The notes under the pieces were generated by a model. It was not told where the DNA came from and did no database searches. It worked only from the letters and a program-made list of their open reading frames with translations. A DNA stretch of 64,000 bases. Source: Branchiostoma floridae (lineage: Eukaryota > Chordata > Leptocardii > Amphioxiformes > Branchiostomatidae). The stretch spans positions 8,600,196 to 8,664,195 of the forward strand of contig NC_049980.1 of assembly GCF_000003815.2 (NCBI RefSeq), in the 5' to 3' direction. Both the position numbers and the translations under genes were made by a program. This document shows, in pieces, positions 21,260 through 38,831 of the stretch (positions are counted from its first letter, which is position 1; every line of letters starts with the position of its first letter).

Positions 21260-24200
21260 TATGCAACTGTCGTCACNNNNNNNNNNNNNNNNNNNNNNNN
21301 NNNNNNNNNNNNNNNNNNNNNNNNNNNNNNNNNNNNNNNNNNNNNNNNNNNNNNNNNNNNNNNNNNNNNNNNNNNNCAACTACAAGATGCGCTCGGAGAC
21401 ATCCAAAAATGAGTCAACTCAAATTTCATGTACACGGGAGGAAAAATTTTGTTTAAGATCACTGTTGATAATGAGTTGGAAGGGGTTTAAGGAATATAGT
21501 GGCAACTTGTAGAACTAGACATGTCAATCAAGTTTTTTTTTTCTATGGTTTTTTTTTCTTCTTTCTATGGTTGTGTACAGATAAACTTATAAGCAATTTC
21601 ACCGATAGGAAGCTACGTCGGAACTTTGTCCTTAAATTTCTTCTCAATTCATCCAGAAGAGTGTACAGATGTACAGCATGTGTTGTTGGCCTGGCACTTT
21701 TGCCATTTCTGTGAAAGGCTGTCTTCCTTCAAAGCTTACCTTCCTATTTGAGAAAATCATAAAGACCTCACAAGTCTTCACAGTACAGTAATGAAATTGG
21801 GACGTAAGGTTTTAGGGGAAAGAAAAAAGAAACAGCCTTTAGAGAGATGGATTGACACAAGTGTCGCTTTAAATGGAGTGTGTTCTGGATATACTTTATA
21901 AGTTGTAGGTTTTGTGCACTTTGTTAAACTAACCCAGTGGAGAGAAAGCAAGAGGTGATGAAGGCATGTTACTACTTACCTGGTGTGTTATATGGCCGTT
22001 GCGTTAAAGTGTGCAGCGTAGCCATTGGGGGAGGGCCAGCCATGTGTTAACTTTCAAAAGGCACTATCTTGCGAGGGGTTTGGACCAAACCAAAACCAAT
22101 CAAACAAGCATAATAGGGCTCTGACTGTAAATTGGGAGTCTGTTTTAAACTGTACACATTTTCCTTGCATGTCTGTACAGGGAAAGAATGGTTTTATATT
22201 TGAACACGAGTCTTTGATGCATAAAGAAGTTGGTTTAGCCTTATGGATCTCACAGTGTGGAAAAAAATGTTAATTTTACCATCCCTATGTTATACCTGGA
22301 CTGCATGCGGTCCAATCATTTGTCTCTAATAATGGTTAAAGTTATATGTACATTCATCACATAAGGTTTGTGCAAAAGCCAACTTTGGAATGCTTCGTTT
22401 TGTAATCGTCATTACACAAACATTTTTTATCCTTCAATAACATCATAGCAACTTTTTTCGGCCATGTCTGTGGCAACCATTAACTAAAACTGATAAAAGT
22501 GGTTTCACCAAATTGTAACTTGGAAAAGAAGAATAATGGTAAATAAGGACAGTGCAAACTGTTGACAAAATAGTTTGCTTCATATTGTAAGTGATATTTG
22601 AATAGGAACTGCAGGGTGGAGATTCCACTTAAAGTGTGTTGTCCCGTATGCATAGTTGTTATGTGCAAGAAGAAAGTGTTTTTGTGTGTTGATCATGGAA
22701 TTGAAGGTTGCAAGAACAGATGCATTGGAAAAGCTGCCTTGGAGCTGTCATCGTTTCCACCGGACAGCATTGCAGAGAGGTACAAGGGATTTGGTTATCC
22801 TCCAAGACTTCTGTACAGGACAGCGTTTTCTATACCGAGGAAAAGAAGTTCTGATTTTGGCGTGCTATGGATTGAACTCTAGTTTAACTGAGAACGGGAC
22901 AGCTTGGTGCATGCTAGAAGAGCTGTACATTGCCTGAGCAAATTTGGCAGAGGCAAACGAGTAGTCATATGCCATTTCCATTCCTCCACTTTGTCTTGTT
23001 TTTAAAACTTTCTCCGTCCTCCTTAAGCACACAGTTATGTAATCATTCATGTATTTGGTACGATTTTCACCTGAGGAGGCGATGGAGCCATACATAGTGT
23101 TTGTATGTTTTCCCCTTTTTAAACTACAAGGAGACCTGCCGCATGCAGTGTTCTCTCTCTCTATTGGTTTGTGTGGAAACGTGGGACTAACCAATACTGG
23201 TGAGGGATTGGGAAGGTGTGTACTGATTTTAGCTGTCCAATGCATTACAGATATAAGGAACGTCTTAAACTTGTACAATTTAAGATTTCTTGGGAAGCAA
23301 GCTTCCACACATCATTGAATCTGAAGACGAATAAGGTTAGGAAAAAAGAATAATGAAGCAGCGCATGATAGCCATAAGACATGCAATTGGACAACTGAAA
23401 TTATGTTAACTTCCCATCGTCACAACTCCCTTACACTAAGCAAATAAGCTGTACAACCTGTCGTATAACCTGTATCTCTCCCGATATACTGGGACTCTGT
23501 ACCTCATAGCAGCCACACTCTGTAGGTATGTATTTTGCAACGGATTATTTAATAATAAAATTGTAAAATATTCCAAGGTACAAATGGTCTCCTGTCATGA
23601 ATTTCGTGCTCTTGAAAGTGTTAGTGACTTAGCTTTATTTTTGTAGTCGTACACCATTTGGATTGGCACTTATGCATGCTGTTCTAAACACAGTTTACCA
23701 TGATTGCTAATTAAGTTTGAGTAGACTCTTTATTTTAAAGGAAAAGCAAGTTCCACAATAAGGTGCAGAATGCCTGTAAGAACTTACAAGAAACTCTGTC
23801 TTCAATCAATGATGTATTGTGACAGCTGTGCCATATTGTGTAAGTACATGTTATCTATAATTTCTTGAAAGGCTGCAAATATTTTATTGTGCAACAACTT
23901 GGGGGTATCCCACTGCAACGTAAACAACCAAGTCTAAAAAAGGTACAGATTTAGACATCTTGGCCACAAACTATTCACTTATAAACTTTAGGAAACTTTC
24001 ATTGTCCTTTCTCAAACAATTGGTCAAGGCACACTCTGTCACAAAAAGGGTTTTAAGCAAATCAGACTGGAAAGTGAGATGAGCTTCACACAATTGCACT
24101 ACATCCATAAACATACAATTCTAGAAGCTTTGGAAGAGCCAGAACCACACATGACACACTTGAAAACCCATGTGATGTCTTTGGCACACTTTAAGTTGCC

Positions 24201-24407
24201 TTTTTGGAAATGAGGCATGAAACCACCCTGTAACAGTTATGATAATCAGATATTGCACTTGATTTAGTTTGGGCTCTATGTTCACAATCTTGAGCCAGTT
24301 AAGTGTATGGGAGGGGTTCCTCCTTCACAAGTGAACTTTAATCTTGAGATGATGATTGAATCAAAGAATTCTAGGCAGTTGAAAACTTGTCCATTAAAGG
24401 CTGAGTT
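21260..24407. other. UBE2R2 3' region and interval to GALT
   Basis: Convergent interval. It holds an assembly gap at 21277-21376 and presumably the 3' untranslated regions of both genes. The longest open frame (22865-23308 minus) has no recognisable features and no splice or coding support. No transposon with clear ends seen. Confidence 0.5.
21277..21376. other. Assembly gap (100 N)
   Basis: Run of 100 N just downstream of the UBE2R2 stop codon. Confidence 0.99.
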
Positions 24408-30623
<6,216 letters not shown>

Positions 30624-30888
30624 CTATGGAAGTGAAGAGTAGACTTAGTAGTCAGTGAGTGCTCTTATTGGTTTCAACAACTGGGACTGGCAAAGTCTGT
30701 GTAACACAAACTCTGCTGTCCAGGACTGTAAATGGTCCCTCCCTGCAGACAGAGGGCCGTCCAAATGTTGGACAGGCTGCTATAAGCCAGATTTTATCTG
30801 GCTAGGTCTAGTACTGTGACATCATTGTTGTTACTGTCACATCTTTTCTTTGAACAGTGGAAATGAGACAGCAAACCAGGACTCTTAC

Positions 30889-30924
30889 TAACTGCTCGGA
30901 ATTCTTTTCTGGGAATTGCTGCAT
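30889..30924 (-). CDS. GALT: Candidate GALT first coding exon
   Basis: Minus-strand ATG at 30924 opens MQQFPEKNSEQL and runs into a GTAAGA donor in phase 0. With the acceptor before 30621 it joins as ...SEQL-HQHVRYNPL, giving an N-terminus of normal short length. It is the only ATG-plus-good-donor combination I noticed between exon 2 and CEP162, but it is short and unsupported otherwise. Confidence 0.35.
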
Positions 30925-31938
30925 CTTACTTAGGAATTAAGGTGCAAAGATGATGACTTTGGTACAAGGAAATGAAAATACAAACCTTATTGCCTCTCTT
31001 CAGAACTGGAATCTGACATTCTATTCACTTAATCTAACTTCAAAATTTGAAACAGTATGTTTATGTCAAAGTTTTATCATCTATTCTGACACTTAATTTT
31101 CTTAAATGTCAAGAATGTGCTGTACATTAGTGTGTAAAACATAGTATCTTTATGTATGTAACCCTACATAAATATCTTCCTAGTAGTGGTACAGCTGCTG
31201 TAGAAATTTTACCATTGGGTGCACAAGAAGGTATATGCAGCCAGTATTTCTTGCCTCATATTACATACTGTTCTAGAAAGGGTCTCCCAATGTTAAGTGT
31301 CCAAAATTGAAGTATCTGCTAGCACTACTGGGTAGTGTAAGTATACCGAATATACAAACCTGATTTTCACCGGATTTCTCTTGATATGATCTCTGTATTT
31401 TACACAATTTTGTCTTGCTAATTCATCCAAGCCAACAACCACCTCTAACACTGACTGTATCAGTCTTACTATACTTAGTGAACTTTGCAAATTTATTACA
31501 TCTTCACCAGTTCTGTTACCACATATATAACACAGTAGGAGTCAGTAACCTCAGGCCAGGACTATTAAGTATGCAATGAAGTTTATTCAATTAGTGACCA
31601 AGTCTGATATGCAACATGAACCCAAGTAACCCGCAAGTTGACAATATTCTTTTTAAAATGTTTGGATAAAAATATCTTTCATCATCAACTTAGGATATAC
31701 AAAAATCTATATTCCACAAAAAGTGTTTTATCAGCATTTGCCTTTCACAGCAGAAGTCCATTGTGGACCATAGTACTATGTATTTATCACTTCAAGTACA
31801 TTTACAAATACAAAGTCATAGGACAGTCAGTGGCAATATACTGTTTATAGGCCTACTATCGAGTACTGAAAATTCAACGCACAGGTAGTAGCATTGTAAA
31901 ATATAAAATATATCTAGTGTTTGTTATCAACAGACGTA

Positions 31939-33432
31939 TCATATTGTTGGAATTCTGTACCCTGCTGACATCTTGTTGTGCTGAATCTGCCTGAGCACTG
32001 CTAAGATAGAGTCCAACTCTGCCCTGAACTGTTCAATCTGCCTGTTCTTAGACTCTACTATCTGTGCCCAGTGAGAGTCGGTCCTTCCTCCCTTCGGACT
32101 CAACATCCCGTTCTGCAGTCCCCTCTCTCTCTCCCTGTACTTATCCTCCATGGCCTGGATTTTAGACTGCAGCGACTCAAAGTGTCTCATCTCCGGGGAC
32201 TGCTGTGCCTTCGCCTCGGCCAGTTCCTCCTGAAGTCCCCTCAGCCGCCGCTGCAGGGTCTCCTCCCGCAGTTTCACCCGTACAAGCTCCTCCTGGTCTC
32301 TCTTGGCCGACGCTAACTCTGACTTCAGATGTTCCAGCATGACGTCCCTCGTCTGCAGTCTACTCGTGAGCTCCGCTATCTCGGAGGTGGACTGCTGTCT
32401 CGTGTACTGTGACAAGAGTTTCTCCACCTCTCTCTGGTGAGCTGCTTTCATGACGTCCAGTCGCTCCTCTGAGGCCTCGTGTGCTTTGCGGACGTTGCTC
32501 TCCGCCTCGGCGACCTGCATCTGAAGCTTGACTCGCTGCTGTTCAAGTTCAAATGAAAGAGTTTCTACCTGTTGCTTCAGGGTTTCATTCTCCCTTTGGA
32601 TGTCAGAAATGTGCAAACCACTGAAAGCGTGCGGTTCGTACGACCTGTCATCCAGAGAGTCTGGAAAGGCGACGTCATGTCTCGACGGCAAGGCATCTTT
32701 ACCCGCCGCCTTTTTCTTCCCAACACTTCTGGTCTTGCCGAATTTTCCTCCATCTTTCCCAGAGCCAGCTTGCAGTTTTTGGCACGTTTTCTGCAGCTGG
32801 AAGATTTCCTGGCTCTTTTCCTTCAACTCCTTTTTCAAAACTAAAGTCTCTGCCTCGAGCCTTTGGGCCGCAAAGGCCTCATTATCATTCATAGACTTCC
32901 TCATCTGTGCAGCTTCCAGACGTTTATGCAGCTCTGTGATTTCCCTTTTGAACTCTTCAACCATCTTGTTGTGTTCAGACCTCTCCAGGTCAAGCTGTAT
33001 CTCCAAGGAGGATACTTTGTTGGAGTCTGGCCTTGCCGATACTTGCAATCTATCGGCGAGCTGGGTCCTAAGTCTGGAGATCTCCTCTTCGTACTGAAGC
33101 TTCACCTGGTTGTGAGTCTGTTGTAGGGCACGTAGACTCAACTTGGCATCCTCGTCCCTTCTCTCCAGCTCACCCTCCAACTTCCTGATTCTGTTCTCCA
33201 GGAACTGTACAGACAGAGGCCTTGTGGGGCTACTGGGTGCCGAGGGAGGTGCTGCATTTGCGGCAAGGATCATTGCGGGAATGGAGTTCGGATGGCGTCT
33301 CTTTATGATGTTCTCCATCTCTTTTACTTGCCGCTCCAGATCGAGGATGCGCTTGGCGTCGGCTGCTCGCTCCTTTGCCCTGCCCCTGGCGCTGTCTTGT
33401 TTCTGTCCAGTTTGGGCCTCCAGCCTCTTTAC
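31939..33432 (-). CDS. CEP162: CEP162 last coding exon
   Basis: 497 codons plus TGA. Starts after TTTGTCTACAG with VKRLEAQTGQKQDSARGRAK and ends GYRIPTI. Almost continuous coiled coil. Confidence 0.93.
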   Translation of the reverse strand, partial: VKRLEAQTGQKQDSARGRAKERAADAKRILDLERQVKEMENIIKRRHPNSIPAMILAANAAPPSAPSSPTRPLSVQFLENRIRKLEGELERRDEDAKLSLRALQQTHNQVKLQYEEEISRLRTQLADRLQVSARPDSNKVSSLEIQLDLERSEHNKMVEEFKREITELHKRLEAAQMRKSMNDNEAFAAQRLEAETLVLKKELKEKSQEIFQLQKTCQKLQAGSGKDGGKFGKTRSVGKKKAAGKDALPSRHDVAFPDSLDDRSYEPHAFSGLHISDIQRENETLKQQVETLSFELEQQRVKLQMQVAEAESNVRKAHEASEERLDVMKAAHQREVEKLLSQYTRQQSTSEIAELTSRLQTRDVMLEHLKSELASAKRDQEELVRVKLREETLQRRLRGLQEELAEAKAQQSPEMRHFESLQSKIQAMEDKYRERERGLQNGMLSPKGGRTDSHWAQIVESKNRQIEQFRAELDSILAVLRQIQHNKMSAGYRIPTI

Positions 33433-36400
33433 CTGTAGACAAATAAACAGAGGTCAATTTCCCACTCCGGATCCCTCTTAATAAAATTCCTGCAATCATT
33501 CAAAAGTTTGTACCTGATAAGAATTTCCAGGTATGGCCCAGGTCCAGAGGAACAGGTCCAAGTCGAGACCTAAACCTAGATCTAATTGTCTGTGAAAACT
33601 AGTACTTGTGAATGGGCAGTACTCATGAAAATATTGGTCAATTTCACTACAAAAGAATCTGTCTGATGGAGTCTCTAACAGGCATTACTGTTGTTTAAAT
33701 GAAGATAGGATTTTAAACTTTATGTAAACAACAGCAATGCCTCTGTTAACTTAGACAAGGTTTGACTGTAGAAACTTGGTAAAAATAACAATCAACTCTC
33801 TTCTACTTTGCTCTTATTATTTTCACCTGCCAGTATTATAATCTGTTCATTTCATAAAATAATGGGTCAAAAATATGGCCCACTAATTTTTTTCAGGTCC
33901 GATTTTTCCGTACCGGTCCAACAAGAAACAACAGTTTTGCACCAGTACCCACTCATAATTATGATGCTAAAATAGAATCCTGGCCAGAACCCTGATGAGC
34001 ACACTCTCCCCATACCTGGCTCCGGAGTCGCTCCATCTCCTCCTCCTTCTCCCGGAGGACCCGTGTCTGTCTGTCCACCAGTTCCTGGTTCTCTGCGTAC
34101 CAGCGCAGCTTCCTCTTCAGCTCCAGGGCCTCCTCCTCATACTGCTGTGCCCTAGTCCTCACCTCCAGCTGCTGTACCTCTGTCATCTCACTCACCTAGA
34201 GAACAGATCAAACACATCACATCAGCTGCTGTACCTCTGTCATCTCACTCACCTAGACAACAGATCAAACACATTACATCAGCTGCTGTACCTCTGTCAT
34301 CTCACTCACCTAGAGAACAGATCAAACACATCACATTAACTGCTGTACCTCTGTCATCTCACTCACCTAGAGAACAGATCAAACACATCACATCAGCTGC
34401 TGTACCTCTGTCATCTCACTCACCTAGAGAACAGATCAAACACATCACATCAGCTGCTGTACCTCTGTCATCTCACTCACCTAGACAACAGATCAAACAC
34501 ATTACATCAGCTGCTGTACCTCTGTCATCTCACTCACCTAGAGAACAGATCAAACACATCACATTAACTGCTGTACCTCTGTCATCTCACTCGCCTAGAG
34601 AACAGATCAAACACATCACATTAACTGCTGTACCTCTGTCATCTCACTCGCCTAGAGAACAGATCAAACACATCACATCAGCTGCTGTACCTCTGTCATC
34701 TCACTCACCTAGACAACAGATCAAACACATTGCATCTGATTCTGACCAATTCAGGGTTTCAAGACGGGACATGTCTCTAGTCCAGAAAGGACATGATATT
34801 GGCTGTCTCTAGCTTTCAATTTTTTCTGTCCCTCTCATTCTTTGGTACTCAATGTTGATGATTTTCCTTGTAAGATCATCAATTTTATGTACTTAATTTT
34901 TGGGATGGATGGGGTGAATTTTTTTCTGCCCCAACAAGCAAATTTCTGTCTTAGGATGGATGGAAGGGACCTGAAGACAGCCCTTTACTGGTAAGTGGTC
35001 AATAATGTAATGCAGTAATATAGTATTTTAAAAAACATGAAACTAGGTAGCTACAGAGCCTTTTTTTCTTTGATGCCGTAAGTGCAGTGAGTTGTTTACC
35101 CACTGTGTTAAGGGTACAGTAATGGGAGCAGAGCTCCATTCACCATCTCATGAATTCAACCCATGACCTCTAGATCTCATATCAGCTAGCCTAGCCACTT
35201 GATGCCACAGTTTAGATTATCACAGTTATAAAATGTGATCCTGTCTGTCTTAAATTTGTTTGCATGTGTCAAGATATAAGCCATCAATGTTTCAATTATA
35301 TCTCTTACTTGTCTGTTAGCCTTGACACCGAGGGCCCTCTCCCTGTCTAGCTGCTGCTCCAGCTGTGACTTCTCACCCTTCAGCCTCACCACATCCCTCA
35401 GCATGTCCTCACTGTGTAGCTTGGACTTTCTCAGCTCCTGGAATCATTCACAAAAGGGTATAATGTGAAGCAAGCAAAAACAAACAAAAGTTCCTAGAAA
35501 ACATATAGCAAATGCCAACACTGCAACTTACTATGAGAAACAAACAATTGATTAATTCACTGGAAAGAGGAGAAAGGGGCATTCAGGTAAGGTACTGTAA
35601 TTCCATACATTGTCATGAAAAATTTATTTCAAGGGGGAAGAAGGCTTTTTGCATACTATGTTCTAACTTTATGTTTGAAACAGATCTACATGTATTAGCA
35701 GTTTAGCATTAGAAATGCAAATTTGTGGTTCCATGACTGCATTACTGAGGAAACTGCAAAAACAAAACCATTGCAAACATTTGAATTTTTACAGTTGCAT
35801 AAGCGCTAAAACAATGATACAGGGGATTAAAGACTTTTTTTACAAAGTAATAAATTTGTGTTGTCTTCATTGAACACATAGCTGCACATGACAATCTATT
35901 ACAAGTGATAAGCTAAATGTGCTAGACTGTACTTACTTTTTCCAGGTAGGCCACGCGAGCAGCAGCCATGGACACCTCAGCCGTGCCTGCCTTGATCTGC
36001 TGCTGTGCTGCAGGACTGGTGATGACCCCCTTAAACAGCAGGGCCCTCTCCCTCTCCTCTCCTGTCTCCTTCAGCCGGGCCACCTCTGCCTGCAGCTTCT
36101 GATTCTCCTGAAACAGCAGGGTCTCTGTCTCCTTGTACTTTGATGTACCCGTCTTAAGCTGTGCGTACAACCTCTCGTTCTCCTGTTGGTAGCCTTTAAG
36201 GAGGTCCTCTTGCACCTTGACTTCCTGTTGCAACCTCAACACTTCTTCATCTGAAGCTTTTCCTTTGGAGTCTGATTTTTGGCTTGATGGTTCGTCTTTA
36301 TTTTCCTTGCTATCATGCGCTTCTGAGTCGCCAAGTTTTGCTCGCAAGACAAAGTTTTCCTGCCTTACTTGGTCTAACTCCTTGTCGTGCTGGAGGCGCA

Positions 36401-38831
36401 GCTCTTCCACCTCCCGCTGGTGCTCCCTCTGCTGAGCTCGAAAGTCGGCGTGGATTTTCTCCCTGAGCTTCTGTTCGACTTCCAACTCCCTTTGCAGATC
36501 CTGTACTTGTAAGAGCAACATCTTCTCCCTGGAGAGGTGTTCTATTCCCGGAGGTGGGCCGTCTGATGACGTGACAGGGGGTTTGTCTTCCCACGCTTGC
36601 CTGGAAGACTTCCCCTTTCTTTCAGGTGAGAAGTGGTCTTGGATATAGTGAGCAAAAGACTCCACAGATGCCATTAGCTGGGTTCCAGCTACAGAGTCAT
36701 CCATAGGAACCCCTCTGGCCTTAAACGTGGAGACCTGTTTAGGAGTCCATCTATAGGGGCTAGCACTGGACGGTCTTCCCTTGACACTTTGTCCGTGGAA
36801 GCTGACAGTCTTGCCCTGTTTGCTGGGAGTACTTGTCTTTGGTATGGTCGAGTCTCTGGCATGTTTTCCTAACTTTGCATCAGGGGTGCTAGCGCTTCCG
36901 TTCTTCCTTGATGGGACAACTTTACCGTACCCAGAGCTTCGTACCTGACTCTGTTTTTTAGTACCTTTCTTTGGCTTCCCTTTCCTGCTGACTTGCTGTG
37001 ATCTACCATCCACAATGCTGTCATCAAGACTGTCCAACCTTCCCACCTGAGTCTCGATGTCCCTCTCCAGGTCCTGGATGGTTTTATAGTTTCGCTCTGG
37101 AGACTCATATGTAAACTTCTGCCCTATGTGTTTCCTTTGTCTGGGTGTGGGTACTGGTGTTTGTGGCTTACTGTCTGTGGTGTTGTCAAGGTCATGATCG
37201 TCGTAACGGAATCCTTTCGGATCAACATGTGCAGGGCTGAGGTCAAACCCATGAGCATCTGATGCCCCAGTTTGACCTTGGTCAAATCCTGTTGCAGGTT
37301 CAAGATCAAACCCATGATTCTCACCTGCAGGTCGAAGGTCAAATCCATGGTTCTCACTAGCAGGTCGAAGGTCAAATCCGTGCTTCTCACTAGCAGGTTG
37401 AAGGTCAAACCCATGGTTCTCACTAGCAGGTTGAAGGTCAAACCCATGGTTCTCGCGAGCAGGTTGAAGGTCAAACCCATGGTTTTCACTAGCAGGTTGA
37501 AGGTCAAACCCATGGTTTTCACTAGCAGGTTGAAGGTCAAACCCATGCCTCTCACCAGTTGGTTGAAGGTTGAGTCTCCTGGAGTCATCAGCTGGTTGGA
37601 GGTCAAACCCTCTGTTCTCCTCAGGTAAGGTGAATCCTTGGTCTTCTGTACCAGCTGGTTCCAAGTCAAAACCTCTCCCCCTGCTGGGTTGAGCAGGGCT
37701 GAGGTTGAACCCCCTTGCCTCGGTCCCTTCCCCCAGGTCTAAGTCTGCAGCCGTACCCGTGCCTAGCGTGGACATCTGCGCATCCTGCAGGGCTCGCTGC
37801 AGGGCCTCCACGTCACTGTTGGTTCCCGTTGCCGTGGGAACCGTCTTCATCTGGGGAGAATCCCCGTCCGTGTCCCCTCCTGAGGGGAGCAACGTCTTCC
37901 CCAGCTTGCCTGTCCCAAAACTGGAGTCCATGGTGTCAAACAGGGCTACCCTAGCCAACATGGGTTTGGATGGTGGGGTACTTGTCAACTTCTTGGAGCT
38001 TTCCTCATTGTCTGTCTTACTCACAGTATCTGTCACCTTCACAGGTTCATCCCTTTCTTCATCATTGTCTTCACTGTCATCAGAAAAGTCTTCACTGTAA
38101 CTGTCAAGTTTTGTCTCATTGTTTTTGCCAGACTGTGGCTGTTTGAAGGTATCTGTAAGATCTGCTTCCTCGTTAAGTCTCCCATAGTCCACAGTACCCT
38201 CTGCGCCCCCCTCTATCTCCTTAAAGAATCTTTCCTTCTCAGCCAGCTCCTCCAGTGTGTCCATTCCGGGTCCTGTCCCCGGAGCGCTCCCCGTTCTCAC
38301 ATCCTCCACAGCTTCATCACCGCTGCTGTCAATCAGAGTATCCTCAAAACTCGCTTTCTCAGGAATGACCCCACCCCTTCCACCGTTGTTACCCTTAGTC
38401 TTATTGCGGCCTGCATGGAAGAAGTCTTCCAGACTGTCCTTACTCACTTCTACATCCCTCTTGGCAGGAGGATTGTCAAAGTTTGCAGCAAGCCCTGACA
38501 AGGGGGGTTCTGTGGGACTTTTCTTGTTCAGCGACTTTAAGAACTTTGCTTCTTGTGATCCTCCTAGCTCCTTCCCAGAAGTTTCTTCCTTTTTCTTGTC
38601 CTTTTTCATCAACCACTTGTTGGTTGAGCTGCCCTTGAGTCGAGGCGATCCCTCCTCATCCTCCTCCATCCACCACAGCTTTTGTTCTTTCTTCTGCTCT
38701 CGCTGGCCGAGTTTGTGCAGGACGCTCCCAGACTTCCCACCTCCATCATCCAGGGAATCATCCGAGAGGGACTCCTTCAGGAACTGTTCAAACTGATGGT
38801 CCAGGTCTTTTTTACTCATCTTGCCACTCAT
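31939..38831 (-). CDS. CEP162: Centrosomal protein CEP162, four coding exons
   Basis: Microtubule-binding centriole distal-end protein that promotes transition-zone assembly in cilia. Minus-strand exons 35937-38831, 35309-35437, 34016-34195 and 31939-33432 are all phase 0 and sum to 1,565 residues, somewhat longer than human CEP162 (about 1,400 as I recall). Landmarks: N-terminal KKDLDHQFEQFLKESLSDDS, the KLRWYAENQELVDRQ segment, and in the last exon AKRILDLERQVKEMENIIKR then RHPNSIPAMILAANA, which I recognise from CEP162. The C-terminal 600 residues are almost entirely Glu/Gln/Leu-rich coiled coil, the centriole-targeting part. Residues about 374-545 hold an 11-residue GFDLQPASENH-type tandem repeat. 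The third-exon acceptor lies in a ten-copy tandem array. The start ATG (MSGKMSKKDL) is the first in the frame; a second Met follows four codons later. Confidence 0.9.
33535..33935. repeat. Interspersed repeat, GGTCCAGAGGATCAGGTCC family (copy 2)
   Basis: Begins near GGTCCAGAGGAACAGGTCC and ends near CCGTACCGGTCCAACAAGAA, matching the copies at 17200 and 52790. It fills most of the intron between the last two CEP162 exons. Confidence 0.55.
34016..34195 (-). CDS. CEP162: CEP162 coding exon 3
   Basis: 60 codons: VSEMTEVQQLEVRTRAQQYE, EEALELKRKLRWYAENQELV, DRQTRVLREKEEEMERLRSQ. Acceptor CTAG at the near edge of a tandem array; donor GTATGG. Confidence 0.9.
34171..34735 (-). repeat. Tandem repeat, 10 x 57 bp, spanning the CEP162 exon 3 acceptor
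   Basis: GCTGTACCTCTG recurs at 34171, 34228, 34285, 34342, 34399, 34456, 34513, 34570, 34627 and 34684, an exact 57-bp period with few substitutions. Each unit carries, on the minus strand, CTAG followed by GTGAGTGAGATGACAGAGG, the real exon start. Decoy copies read about 11-12 codons and then stop. Confidence 0.92.
35309..35437 (-). CDS. CEP162: CEP162 coding exon 2
   Basis: 43 codons: ELRKSKLHSEDMLRDVVRLK, GEKSQLEQQLDRERALGVKA, NRQ. Acceptor GATTCCAG, donor GTAAGA, phase 0. Confidence 0.91.
35937..38831 (-). CDS. CEP162: CEP162 coding exon 1 (965 codons)
   Basis: Unusually long first coding exon covering the acidic, Ser-rich N-terminal half, the repeat block, a basic region (QRKHIGQKFTYESPERNYKT; later SRKGKPKKGTKKQ) likely to contact microtubules, and the first coiled coils, ending AARVAYLEK before GTAAGT. 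Confidence 0.93.
37200..37712 (-). repeat. Coding 33-bp repeat in CEP162
   Basis: About 14 copies of an 11-residue unit with consensus GFDLQPASENH, central copies nearly identical and outer ones diverged (GFNLSPAQPS, GFDLSPAHVD). Residues about 374-545. All copies stay in frame. Confidence 0.9.

Noticed and set aside
22865..23308. 147-codon minus-strand open frame between UBE2R2 and GALT
   Set aside because: No recognisable motif and no splice context; probably UBE2R2 3' UTR antisense.
32528..33097. Plus-strand open frame of 189 codons
   Set aside because: Lies wholly antisense to the CEP162 last exon and shows Ser/Leu-rich antisense composition; a shadow.
37124..37669. Minus-strand frame with GLTFNLLVKTM-type repeats
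   Set aside because: Alternative frame of the 33-bp CEP162 repeat; the periodicity is inherited from the real frame.
38257..38796. Plus-strand open frame of 179 codons
   Set aside because: Antisense shadow of the acidic N-terminal part of CEP162.
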